Under the pieces are notes generated by a model. That model was not told the origin of the DNA. It made no database searches and was given only the letters and a program-made list of their open reading frames with translations. 51,421 nucleotides of DNA from Betaproteobacteria bacterium. Its GTDB lineage: Bacteria > Pseudomonadota > Gammaproteobacteria > Burkholderiales > Burkholderiaceae_D. Made by a program: the position numbers and the translations under genes. Each line of letters starts with the position of its first letter. The stretch's first letter is position 1. Below, in pieces: positions 36,277 to 44,369 of this stretch. The stretch covers positions 1 to 51,421 of the forward strand of contig JANXTA010000057.1 of NCBI GenBank assembly GCA_025356395.1. Direction: 5' to 3'.

Positions 36277-36717
36277 TCATTCCACGCTGATGATGAATCG
36301 CGTGCCGCGCACGCCGACGGTCGCAGTCGGCGTGTCGACCCGGACCATCTCCGGCGCGAGCTTGCCGATCTTGCCGGACGAATAGATCGCCGTACCGCGG
36401 GCAAGATAGACGGAAAACTCGTACTTCGCGTTCTTGGGTTCGAAGACGTAGTCGCGCACCTGGACCTCGGTAGACGGTCCGACCGTAAGCAGCGTGCCGT
36501 CCTTGAAGACGATGCCGCCCGAGGCACCGACGCCGGACACGACCTTGTCGGACGTGAACAGGTTGGTGCCGGCGACCGCGTCGAGGATCTCGCCGTTGCG
36601 GGCGATCTTCATGCTGCCGCTGACGTTCTTGAAGAGGGCGACGTGTTCGTCTTCGGCGAGTGCCGTTCCGGTGAAGCCGCAGGCGGCGAATGCCGCGATG
36701 CAGAGAAACTGTTTCAT
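36277..36717 (-). CDS. FecR-domain exported protein
   Basis: A 146-residue periplasmic protein: signal peptide (MKQFLCIAAFAACGFTGTAL|AEDE) followed by a FecR domain (VSGSMKIARNGEILDAVAGT, GGIVFKDGTLLTVGPSTEVQ, VDTPTATVGVRGTRFIISV). Unlike the FecR anti-sigma proteins it has no membrane helix and no adjacent sigma gene. FecR-only secreted proteins of this kind are known to sit next to CHASE2-containing signal proteins, as here. The start at 36717 has GGGCAGG upstream; the ATG seven codons earlier lacks a ribosome site. It is the first gene of the operon, with an AT-rich promoter region to its right. Confidence 0.9.
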   Translation of the reverse strand: MKQFLCIAAFAACGFTGTALAEDEHVALFKNVSGSMKIARNGEILDAVAGTNLFTSDKVVSGVGASGGIVFKDGTLLTVGPSTEVQVRDYVFEPKNAKYEFSVYLARGTAIYSSGKIGKLAPEMVRVDTPTATVGVRGTRFIISVE

Positions 36718-36810
36718 GGCCTGCCCTTTGCGATTCATGGCGGATTCGACGTGAAAGGAAGTCGATTCAAATTGGCCTCTCGGCTGTCGGCTCTTTTCAA
36801 AGAAACCTGA

Positions 36811-37130
36811 ATGAATTTCATGAATAAATTTAATTCAATCGCCCAGACAAGGATAGGAAATAAAGTCGTTTGGAAACAGGGCGTAGTGATGAGTCCGAGT
36901 GCGGTCCGCGCGCTCGATCTCCTGGAGGAAGCGCTTGCCGACGCGGACTACCTGGCTCATCCAGGAAGCGGACCGAGGCCTGCAACGCCCTCGTTCGCAA
37001 GATCGACGACGGCGAGCGATCCGCGTCGGACCTAAGACAACGATGCAGTCGCCGCTTGCGGTCCAGCCGCGAGACGCCGACCGTGTTGTGCGGTAGCGTG
37101 GCGGCCTCCCAGCCCACCCCGATCGCGCCC
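36811..37130 (+). pseudogene. Possible frameshifted small gene
   Basis: From ATG 36811 a frame with coding-like codon use gives MNFMNKFNSIAQTRIGN ... SAVRALDLLEEALADADYLA. Near 36955-36970 the coding bias moves to the frame reading TEACNALVRKIDDGERSASD, which then runs into the hydrolase frame. This looks like one short protein split by a one- or two-base shift, but the evidence is codon use only. The first 60 nt are unusually AT-rich. Together with 36718-36810, which is AT-rich and probably holds the FecR promoter, this accounts for the 413-nt gap between FecR and the hydrolase. Confidence 0.3.
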
Positions 37131-37904
37131 ATGCCCGTTGCCCTGGCCTTTGAAGACACCGGCAGCGGCGCTCCATTGCTGCTGCTCCACGGCCTCTACG
37201 GCTCAAGCTCGAACTGGCGACGCATCGCCAAGTCGCTGTCGGATCGCCATCGAGTGCTGTCGGTCGACCTGCGCAATCACGGCGCCTCGCCATGGGCCGC
37301 CACGATGACCTACGCCGAGATGGCCGCGGACGTCGCGGCGTTGATCGACCGGCACGGCCTCGAGCGGCCCGCGGTCCTCGGTCACAGCATGGGTGGCAAG
37401 GTGGCGATGACGCTGGCGCTCACCGATGCGTCACGCGTCGGTCGCCTGATCGTCGTCGACATCGCGCCGGTGTCCTACGGCGACCGCTTCTCGTCGTACA
37501 CGCAGGCGATGCGGGGGGTCGACGCGGTGCACGCGACCAGCCGCGACGAGATCCGCCGCGTGCTGCTGCAGACCATCCCCGAGGACCGCACCGTCGGCTT
37601 CCTGATGACCAACCTGGTGCGCCAGGGCGAGCAGTACGACTGGCGCATCAACCTGATGGCGCTGAGCACGTCGATGAGCACGATCGGCGCGTTCCCGGAA
37701 GAGCTGAAGGGCCTGCACTACGACGGTCCCGTGACGGTGATCGATGGCGAACGGTCCGACTACATCTCGGTCGATGACCGGCCGCTGTTCCTCGCTTACT
37801 TCCCGAAGGCGCGCTTCAAGACCATCGCCGACGCGGGCCACTGGCTGCACGCCGACCAGCCGGACGCGTTCGTCACGGCCGTCCGCGAGGCGCTGGCGAC
37901 CTGA
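37131..37904 (+). CDS. Alpha/beta-hydrolase, YbfF-like esterase
   Basis: A 257-residue cytosolic hydrolase. It has the oxyanion region LLLHGLYGSSSNWRRIAKSL, the strand-4 motif VLSVDLRNHGAS, the nucleophile Ser elbow GHSMGGKVAM, an acidic residue in VIDGERSDYISVDD and the catalytic His in ADAGHWLHADQP. The short loop sequence and the size (E. coli YbfF 254) match the YbfF/acyl-CoA thioesterase-like group. The start MPVALAFEDTGSGAP is chosen because the longer frame to the left continues through a probable broken gene. Its physiological substrate is unknown. Confidence 0.9.
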   Translation: MPVALAFEDTGSGAPLLLLHGLYGSSSNWRRIAKSLSDRHRVLSVDLRNHGASPWAATMTYAEMAADVAALIDRHGLERPAVLGHSMGGKVAMTLALTDASRVGRLIVVDIAPVSYGDRFSSYTQAMRGVDAVHATSRDEIRRVLLQTIPEDRTVGFLMTNLVRQGEQYDWRINLMALSTSMSTIGAFPEELKGLHYDGPVTVIDGERSDYISVDDRPLFLAYFPKARFKTIADAGHWLHADQPDAFVTAVREALAT

Positions 37905-38281
37905 TCAGCGACCCGTCGCGCGCCTGCGGCGCATCATGCCTGCCGCGAGCGCGGCCGTATCGGGCTCCGGAACCGTGGTGACCAGCGGTGCGACGAACGA
38001 CAGCGCAGGCGAACGCGTCGTCGAAGATCCGGTGATGCTGTTGATGACCGCCCCGCCCGCCGAACACTCCCGCACGAAGTTGCCCGATGACGTGTAGAAC
38101 GCGCCTCCGTCGCCGGCCGCGAGGCCGCTGATCGGCTCGGGCAAGCGCGATCTGTGAAATTGGTGAACGTGGCGACGCCGTAGAACGCGCCGTCGGTCAC
38201 CGCAGCGAGGAGGCCGGCCTGCACGCTGGCCGATCCGGCCAGCAGGAGTGCTTCACTCGCAATCGCCAGAAGTCATCGCAT
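37905..38281 (-). pseudogene. Decayed PEP-CTERM sorting-domain protein gene 2
   Basis: On the minus strand, ATG 38281 begins Met-Arg-stop (TGA 38275-38273) and then a typical signal peptide LLAIASEALLLAGSASVQA|GL in the same frame, with DGAFYGVATFTNFTDRA. Around 38140-38150 the frame shifts to ISGLAAGDGGAFYTSSGNFV ... VTTVPEPDTAALAAGMMRRR, a C-terminal PEP-CTERM signal with its VPEP motif, a short hydrophobic part and Arg cluster, then a stop at 37905. One stop and one frameshift break it. It is the second such remnant in the window; both sit on the minus strand but are unlike each other in the mature region. Confidence 0.7.
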
Positions 38282-38556
38282 GATGAAACTCCTGGTTGAA
38301 GGGTCAACGACCAAAGCAAGTTCGGGGCTGCGCATGCTTTGCGGCTCGCTCTCAAGGACTTGTGATCGCGCGCGACGCGAGGCATCCCGTGCGCTGTAAA
38401 GATGCCCGACAGCTGTTCATGCCCGTTCGCCACGCGCTCGCCGCGTCCGACGTGGCCTGATCGCGACGGTCGTTCCGCCTGGTGTCGGCGCGCGCATGCG
38501 ACGGGATAGACTTCGGCGCAACACGCGCAGCGCCTCAAACAAGATCAGGAAATTCC

Positions 38557-39918
38557 ATGGACAAGGACCACCCCTCGGTGACGGGCAAGAAGCCGCTCTA
38601 CAAGTCGCTGTACTTCCAGGTGATCTGCGCGATCGTGATCGGCGTGCTGCTCGGCTACTTCTATCCCTCCACCGGCGAGTCGATGAAGCCGCTCGGCGAC
38701 GGCTTCATCAAGCTGATCAAGATGATCATCGCGCCGATCATCTTCTGCACCGTCGTGCTCGGCATCGCCGGCATGGAGGACATGAAGAAGGTCGGCAAGA
38801 CCGGCGGCTACGCGCTGCTGTACTTCGAGGTCGTGAGCTCGATCGCGCTGCTGATCGGCCTGGTCATCATCAACTTCGTGAAGCCCGGCGTCGGCATGAA
38901 CATCGACCCCGCCACGCTCGACACCAAGGCGCTCGCCAACTACACGAAGCCGAACGCGCTGGGCAGCACGACCGACTTCATCCTGCACGTCATCCCCGAC
39001 ACGATCTTCGACGCCTTCGCCAAGGGCGAGATCCTGCAGGTGCTGCTGATCGCGGTGCTGTTCGGCTTTGCGCTGCACAAGTTCGGCGGCCGCGGCACGC
39101 TGGTGTTTGACATGATCGAGAAGATCTCGCACGTCCTGTTCGCGATCGTCGGCTACATCATGAAGCTAGCGCCGATCGGTGCGTTCGGCGCGATGGCCTT
39201 CACCATCGGCAAGTACGGCATCGCGTCGCTGCTGCAGCTCGGCGCGCTGATGGCGACGTTCTATACGACCTGCCTGGTGTTCGTCATCGTCGTGCTCGGG
39301 TCCATCGCCGCGTACCACGGCTTCTCGATCTTCAAGTTCATCCGCTACATCAAGGAAGAGCTGCTGATCGTGCTGGGCACGTCGTCGTCCGAGTCGGTGT
39401 TGCCGCGAATGATGGCCAAGCTCGAGAACCTGGGTGTGAAGAAGTCGACCGTCGGCCTGGTCATCCCGACCGGCTATTCGTTCAACCTCGACGGCACCTC
39501 GATCTACCTGACGATGGCCGCGGTGTTCATCGCGCAGGCGACCAACACGCCGATGACCTTCACGCAGGAGCTCACGCTGCTCGGCGTGCTGCTGCTCACG
39601 TCCAAGGGCGCGGCGGGCGTCACCGGCAGCGGCTTCATCGTGCTGGCCGCGACGCTGTCGGCAGTCGGCCATGTGCCGGTCGCCGGACTTGCGCTGATCC
39701 TCGGCATCGACCGCTTCATGTCCGAGGCGCGGGCGCTGACCAATCTGGTCGGCAACGGCGTCGCGACGGTCGTCGTCGGGACCTGGTGCGGCGAGGTCGA
39801 CAAGGACCGCATGCGGCGCGTGCTGAATCGCGAGACCGGCACCGAGGCCGACGAGCCGGAGCTCGTGCTCGACGCGACGAACACGAAGGAGCCGGTGGCG
39901 CTCCACGGCCATGCCTGA
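38557..39918 (+). CDS. dctA: C4-dicarboxylate:cation symporter, DctA/GltP family
   Basis: A 453-residue DAACS-family transporter with eight membrane helices and two re-entrant hairpins. Diagnostic motifs are the serine-rich hairpin [20 protein letters not shown], the TM7 motif [20 protein letters not shown], and the final [17 protein letters not shown]. The DctA-like length and the N-terminal [20 protein letters not shown] fit uptake of succinate, fumarate or malate. The start is ATG 38557 with a weak GGAAA site. Its last bases come just before the NADH dehydrogenase gene on the same strand. The 275-nt region upstream (38282-38556) has no gene and should hold its promoter. Confidence 0.95.
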   Translation: MDKDHPSVTGKKPLYKSLYFQVICAIVIGVLLGYFYPSTGESMKPLGDGFIKLIKMIIAPIIFCTVVLGIAGMEDMKKVGKTGGYALLYFEVVSSIALLIGLVIINFVKPGVGMNIDPATLDTKALANYTKPNALGSTTDFILHVIPDTIFDAFAKGEILQVLLIAVLFGFALHKFGGRGTLVFDMIEKISHVLFAIVGYIMKLAPIGAFGAMAFTIGKYGIASLLQLGALMATFYTTCLVFVIVVLGSIAAYHGFSIFKFIRYIKEELLIVLGTSSSESVLPRMMAKLENLGVKKSTVGLVIPTGYSFNLDGTSIYLTMAAVFIAQATNTPMTFTQELTLLGVLLLTSKGAAGVTGSGFIVLAATLSAVGHVPVAGLALILGIDRFMSEARALTNLVGNGVATVVVGTWCGEVDKDRMRRVLNRETGTEADEPELVLDATNTKEPVALHGHA

Positions 39919-39949
39919 ACTTCATTCAGCAGACCAGGGACGCCTGACG

Positions 39950-41305
39950 ATGAGCAACGCGCGCGACCGCCTGATCGACGAGGACGATGGCACCGGCCTG
40001 CATCGCATCGTGATCGTCGGCGGCGGTGCCGGCGGCCTCGAACTCGCGACCCGGCTCGGCGACACGCTGGGCAAGCGCAAGAAGGCCCACATCACGCTGA
40101 TCGAGAAGGCGCGCACGCACTTCTGGAAGCCGCACCTGCACGAGATCGCCGCCGGCAGCATGGACATCGGCATGTACCAGACCGACTACCTCGCGCAGTC
40201 GCACTGGCATCACTTCCGCTACCGGGTCGGCGAGGCCACGCACGTCGATCGCCAGGCGCGCGTCGTGCACGTCGCGCCCTTCGTCGACGACGGCGAGGAA
40301 GAAATCGCCGGTGCGCGCATGTTCCCCTACGACACGCTGGTGGTCGCGATCGGCAGCCTCACCAACGACTTCGGCACGCCCGGCGTGTCGGAGCACGCGA
40401 TCCCGCTCGAGGATGCGAAGCAGGCCGAGCGCTTCCATCGCCGCCTCATCAACGCATGCATCCGTGCACACGCGCAGGAAGGCCCTCTGCGACCCGAGCA
40501 GCTGCAGGTCGCGGTGATCGGCGCGGGCGCGACGGGCGTCGAACTCGCGGCCGAGCTGCCCAACACCACGCGCACGCTGATCTCGTTCGGGCTCGACCGC
40601 ATCGACGCGAAGAACGATATCCGCATCATCGTCATCGAGGCGGCCGACCGCATCCTGCCGGCGCTGCCCGAGCGGCTGTCGACCGCGGCCACCGGGATGC
40701 TCGAGGACCTGGGCGTTCACGTGCGGACCTCGGCCCGCGTAGCGGAGGTCGTGGCCAATGGCGTCAAGCTTGCCAGCGGCGAGGTGATCCCGGCCGAGCT
40801 GGTGGTGTGGGCCGCAGGCGTCAAGGCGTCGGAGGTGCTGCGCAACTTCGGCGACCTGGAAACCAATCGCATCAACCAGCTGGTCGTGCTGCCAACGCTG
40901 CAGACGACCCGGGACGAGCACGTCTTCGCGATCGGCGACTGCGCGGCGTGTCCCTGGGTCGGTCACGAAGGCAGACTCGTGCCGCCACGCGCGCAGGCCG
41001 CGCACCAGCAGGCCTCGCATATGGTCGGACAGATCAAGCGACGGCTCGCCGGCAAGCCGCTACGTCCGTGGCGTTACCGCGACTTCGGATCGCTGGTGTC
41101 ACTCGGCGAATACTCGACGGTCGGCAACCTGATGGGCGGCTTGTCGAAAGGCAACCTGTGGATCGACGGCTGGTTCGCCCGGATGATGTATCTGTCGCTT
41201 TACAAGATGCACGAGGTCGCTTTGCACGGCTACTGGAAGGTCGTGCTCGACACGCTGGCCCGCCTGATCACGCGGCGCACGCTGCCGCGCATCAAGCTGC
41301 ACTGA
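39950..41305 (+). CDS. ndh: Type II NADH:quinone oxidoreductase (NDH-2)
   Basis: A 451-residue membrane-associated flavoprotein that passes electrons from NADH to quinone without pumping protons. It has the FAD motif IVIVGGGAGGLELATRLGD, the NAD motif VAVIGAGATGVELAAELPN, the loop VFAIGDCAAC with the FAD-binding Asp, AQAAHQQASH, and the C-terminal amphipathic region (ALHGYWKVVLDTLARLI) that attaches it to the membrane. The start MSNARDRL is preferred because AGGGA lies about 10 nt before it; an ATG at 39911 overlapping dctA is also possible. Co-directional with dctA, so dicarboxylate uptake and NADH oxidation may be co-expressed. Confidence 0.93.
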   Translation: MSNARDRLIDEDDGTGLHRIVIVGGGAGGLELATRLGDTLGKRKKAHITLIEKARTHFWKPHLHEIAAGSMDIGMYQTDYLAQSHWHHFRYRVGEATHVDRQARVVHVAPFVDDGEEEIAGARMFPYDTLVVAIGSLTNDFGTPGVSEHAIPLEDAKQAERFHRRLINACIRAHAQEGPLRPEQLQVAVIGAGATGVELAAELPNTTRTLISFGLDRIDAKNDIRIIVIEAADRILPALPERLSTAATGMLEDLGVHVRTSARVAEVVANGVKLASGEVIPAELVVWAAGVKASEVLRNFGDLETNRINQLVVLPTLQTTRDEHVFAIGDCAACPWVGHEGRLVPPRAQAAHQQASHMVGQIKRRLAGKPLRPWRYRDFGSLVSLGEYSTVGNLMGGLSKGNLWIDGWFARMMYLSLYKMHEVALHGYWKVVLDTLARLITRRTLPRIKLH

Positions 41306-41330
41306 ACGCGGCAACCGCGGCCGCGCTCCT

Positions 41331-41633
41331 TCAGCCGACCACCTTCAGCAACTTCAGATCGACCGTGCCGCCGTTCGCCTGGAACGTCATCGCGCCGCCC
41401 TGGCTCTGCTGCCGACCGAAACCGTTGATCGCGTGATCTGCGGTGTCGTACACCTCGACCTGGCCGTCGCGGTCCACGGCCACGCGATGCGAGTCGGCGA
41501 AGTAGGCGTAGCGCGTGTCGTCCTGCGCGCCGCTGCTGCTCGGGCTGCTGCCCAGGTCTTTCGGCCACCACGGCTGCCGCGCCTTCATCGGCTGCATGGG
41601 TTTCATCGGCTTCATGGGCTTCATCGGTTCCAT
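41331..41633 (-). CDS. Small protein with N-terminal Met-Lys-Pro repeat
   Basis: A 100-residue protein starting MEPMKPMKPMKPMQPMK, a three-residue repeat made of 9-bp-like DNA units, followed by a Trp/Pro-containing link (ARQPWWPKDLGSSPSSSG). A compact C-terminal part follows, TRYAYFADSHRVAVDRDG, and then GGAMTFQANGGTVDLKLL. I recall small proteins with such MKPM starts in other Proteobacteria but know no function. There is no signal peptide or membrane helix. Gene reality is supported by the conserved-looking C-terminus; the start within the repeat is uncertain. It is convergent with ndh; a CGCGG-CAA-CCGCG hairpin (41307-41319) separates them. Confidence 0.65.
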   Translation of the reverse strand: MEPMKPMKPMKPMQPMKARQPWWPKDLGSSPSSSGAQDDTRYAYFADSHRVAVDRDGQVEVYDTADHAINGFGRQQSQGGAMTFQANGGTVDLKLLKVVG

Positions 41634-41800
41634 TCCGGTCCGCCATTCGTTCGCGAGGCGTCGAGACAGGCCGGGCCCGGCGGGTCCGTTTGTCGTCTTG
41701 CCGCCGGGTCTCGGGTAGGCGCGAGACGGGTGACGCGCGCGCCATGTCATGCGCCAGTCATCGAGTCTGCAGAGGATGTCGGTCTTTCATCGGCGACTCC

Positions 41801-42961
41801 ATGACCACGATCGACCTGATCTACTTCAACGCCGGCGGCGGCCACCGCGCCGCGGCCCTCGCCTTGCAGGCCGTGATCGCCGAGCAGCGACGGCCCTGGA
41901 CCGTCCGCCTCGTCAATCTGTTCGACGTCCTCGACCCTCAGGGCCAGTTCCTGCGGATCACCGGCATGGCTCCCGAGGCCTACTACAACAAGCGCCTCGC
42001 CAAGGGCTGGACACTGGGTCTCGCACAGGAGCTGCGGCTGTTGCAAGGCATGATCCGGCTCGGTCACACGAGGCTCTGCCAAGTGCTCCAGCAGCACTGG
42101 CTGGTCACCGAACCGGACCTCGTCGTGTCGCTCATCCCCAACTTCAATCGTGCGTTGTGCGAGAGCCTGACGAGCGCCCTGCCCGGCGTGCCTTATGTCA
42201 CCGTCCTCACCGACCTGGCGGACCACCCGCCGAACTTCTGGATCGAGCCCGACCAGCCGCAGCATGTCGTGTGCGGTACCGATCGCGCGGTCGCGCAGGC
42301 ACGCGCTGCGGGCTGCGACGAAGCGCGCATCCATTCGACCTCGGGGATGATCATCCGACCCGACTTTTACCGTCCGATCGCGACCGACGTCCGCGACGAG
42401 CGGATCGCTCTCGGCCTCGATCCGGACCGGCCGACCGGACTCGTGATGTTCGGTGGCCACGGCTCGACCACGATGCGATCGATCGCGAAGCAGCTCGACG
42501 ACGTGCAGCTGATCCTGATGTGCGGCCACAACGAGGCACTTGCGGCGCGGCTGCGAGCGACCGTGTCGATCGCGGCGCACGTCGTGGTCGGCTTCACGCC
42601 GGACGTGCGTCGCTACATGCGCATCGGCGACTTCTTCGTCGGCAAACCGGGACCGGGCAGCCTCTCCGAGGCCTTGCAGCAGGGCCTGCCGGTCATCACC
42701 GTGCGCAACGCGTGGACGATGCCGCAGGAGCGCTACAACACCGAGTGGATCGCCGAGCTGGACGTGGGGCTGGTCGGCACGTCGATGGGCCGCATCGCTC
42801 CGGTGGTGACGGACCTGCTGGATCGGCTCGCGTTCTTCAGATCGAACGTCGAAAGGATCGAGAACCGCGCGGTGTTCGAGATTCCGGCGATCCTCGCGAC
42901 GATTCTCGACGGTTCCGGGCAGCCCCAGCCTAGCTTCGCAGCGCCTGCCGCCGCTCGATGA
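41801..42961 (+). CDS. GT28-family glycosyltransferase, MGDG-synthase/UgtP-like
   Basis: A 386-residue protein with the N-terminal MGDG-synthase domain motif IYFNAGGGHRAAALALQAVI and VNLFDVL. A GT-B C-terminal domain follows, with FGGHGSTTMRSIAKQL, VVVGFTPDVRRYMRIGDFFV and GKPGPGSLSEALQQGLPVIT (nucleotide-sugar site). The family transfers sugar to diacylglycerol to make glycolipids, which some Proteobacteria use under phosphate limitation. Residues LIPNFN and TDLADHPPNFWIEPDQPQH match the acceptor region. The start is ATG 41801 (MTTIDLIYF). The last 32 nt overlap the convergent ClpP-like gene. Confidence 0.9.
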   Translation: MTTIDLIYFNAGGGHRAAALALQAVIAEQRRPWTVRLVNLFDVLDPQGQFLRITGMAPEAYYNKRLAKGWTLGLAQELRLLQGMIRLGHTRLCQVLQQHWLVTEPDLVVSLIPNFNRALCESLTSALPGVPYVTVLTDLADHPPNFWIEPDQPQHVVCGTDRAVAQARAAGCDEARIHSTSGMIIRPDFYRPIATDVRDERIALGLDPDRPTGLVMFGGHGSTTMRSIAKQLDDVQLILMCGHNEALAARLRATVSIAAHVVVGFTPDVRRYMRIGDFFVGKPGPGSLSEALQQGLPVITVRNAWTMPQERYNTEWIAELDVGLVGTSMGRIAPVVTDLLDRLAFFRSNVERIENRAVFEIPAILATILDGSGQPQPSFAAPAAAR

Positions 42962-43514
42962 CGCGCGACACGAGGCCGTAGGTAATCCCTTCGTCGACCG
43001 ACATCCAGTAGTCGCGATCGATGTCCTCGAGCACGCGCGCCAGCGTCTGCCCGGTTTCGCGCGCGATGGTCTTCGCGATGCGCTCGCGGGCCTTGACGAT
43101 CTCGCGCGCCTGGATCGCGATGTCGGTCGCGCGACCGCCCGACCCTCCGCTCGGTTGATGGATCAGGAAGCGCGTGACGGGCAGGCACGCGCGGCGTTCG
43201 CGCGGCACGCTCAGGTAGAGATGCGAGGCGGCGCTGCCGACCCAGCCGGTGCCGATCATGTGGACCGGTGCCTCGATGAAGCGCACGACGTCGTGGATCG
43301 CGTCACCAGATTCGACGTGACCGCCCGGTGACGACACGAGCATGTCGATCGGCTCGTCGCTCTCGGCATCGAGGGCGAGAAGGCTGTGCACCGTGGCGCT
43401 CGCGGTGACGTCGGTGATCGTGCCGAAGATCAGGATCGTGCGCGACTTGAAGGACTTCTCGTCGAGAAAGGTGCTGCGGGGATCAGAAGGTGACGAGGGT
43501 GCGGGGGTTTCCAT
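42930..43514 (-). CDS. ClpP-family serine protease, divergent paralogue
   Basis: A 194-residue ClpP-fold protease with a full triad: Ser97 in GWVGSAASHLYL, His119 in FLIHQPSGG and Asp168 in DRDYWMSVDEGITYGLV. The handle region (REIVKARERIAKTIARETG) is present. It differs from housekeeping ClpP in GSAAS for GQAAS and MLVSSPGGHVESGDAIHD for the usual INSPGG segment. It lacks the standard N-terminal axial-loop sequence, starting METPAPSSPSDPRSTFLDEK. No clpX is adjacent. The start is taken at 43514; the longer frame adds a non-conserved lead. It is divergent from the ECF sigma gene and overlaps the GT28 gene at its 3' end. Confidence 0.9.
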   Translation of the reverse strand: METPAPSSPSDPRSTFLDEKSFKSRTILIFGTITDVTASATVHSLLALDAESDEPIDMLVSSPGGHVESGDAIHDVVRFIEAPVHMIGTGWVGSAASHLYLSVPRERRACLPVTRFLIHQPSGGSGGRATDIAIQAREIVKARERIAKTIARETGQTLARVLEDIDRDYWMSVDEGITYGLVSRVIERRQALRS

Positions 43515-43589
43515 GGCTGATGCGAGTGGGTGGTCGATAACCCCATGACGTATCAGCGCGGCCATTCGTTACGCGACGGGGCGTATGGC

Positions 43590-44369
43590 ATGCTCTCCCG
43601 CATGAATCGAGAAAACCTTGCCCACTGGTTCGAGGGTCGTCGCGGCGCTCTCGATGCGCTCGCCCGCAGGATCGTCGGCTCGCATGCCGACGCGCAGGAC
43701 ATCGTCCAGGACGCATGGCTGAAGGCGGCGACGGCACTCGACGCGTCGGTCCTGTCGCCCGACGCGTCGATGACGACCGCGGTCCGCAACCTCGCGCTCG
43801 ACCATCTTCGTCATCGTCGGGTCGCGACGCTGTTCGCTGAAGACATCGAGCACGATCGTCTCGTCCCATCCGCCGAAGAGGCGTTGACGCGGCGCCTCGC
43901 ATCGGCGTCCCTCGTGCTGCGGATCGTGCGTGCGCTGGATCGCGACGAAGCCATCGCGCTGATCCTGCACGTGGTGTTCGACGAAGACCACGCCATGCTG
44001 GGCGATCGATTGGGCAAGCCCTCCGGCGCGATGCAGGTCGTGCTCCATTGCGCCCGTCGTCGGGTGCGCGAATCACCGGCTCGCGCGCTCAAGTCAGCGC
44101 AATGGCGCGACGTCGAAGCGGCCTTCGCGGTCTGCTGGCAGGCCATCGAGCAATGCGATCCGGCGCTCCTGCATGCCGCGCTGACGGAGACCATCGAGGC
44201 ACCCGCCGTGGCGCAGACACACCTTGGCGTCGCACCGCCGGTTCGCATGGCGATGGTGCTGATGGCCGGCCGCTACGTCCTTGCACTCAGGCAGGGCGGC
44301 AACCTGATCTGTGTCTTGCCGATCGGCATGGAGAACGACCTCGCGTCGTCGCTGCTCGACCAACGATGA
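43590..44369 (+). CDS. ECF sigma factor with SnoaL-like C-terminal extension
   Basis: A 259-residue sigma factor. Region 2 is recognisable as ALDALARRIVGSHADAQDIV ... QDAWLKAATALD with TAVRNLALDHLRHRRV. Region 4 is ALDRDEAIALILHVVFDEDH followed by LGDRLGKPSGAMQVVLHCAR. About 100 further residues (WRDVEAAFAVCWQAIEQCDP ... VRMAMVLMAGRYVLALRQGG) resemble the SnoaL-like domain of ECF41-type sigma factors, which regulates them in cis; the usual motifs are weak, so the subgroup is uncertain. The stop overlaps the ATG of the dehalogenase-like gene (ATGA). No anti-sigma gene is present, as expected for ECF41 types. Confidence 0.85.
   Translation: MLSRMNRENLAHWFEGRRGALDALARRIVGSHADAQDIVQDAWLKAATALDASVLSPDASMTTAVRNLALDHLRHRRVATLFAEDIEHDRLVPSAEEALTRRLASASLVLRIVRALDRDEAIALILHVVFDEDHAMLGDRLGKPSGAMQVVLHCARRRVRESPARALKSAQWRDVEAAFAVCWQAIEQCDPALLHAALTETIEAPAVAQTHLGVAPPVRMAMVLMAGRYVLALRQGGNLICVLPIGMENDLASSLLDQR

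Noticed and set aside
36277..36717. FecR protein as an anti-sigma partner for the ECF sigma factor
   Set aside because: It has no membrane helix or N-terminal sigma-binding part, and the sigma gene is 7 kb away with a SnoaL-like tail of its own.
41583..41633. Tandem repeat at the start of the MKPM protein as a CRISPR-like array
   Set aside because: Units are about 9 bp with no spacers and stay in frame as coding sequence.
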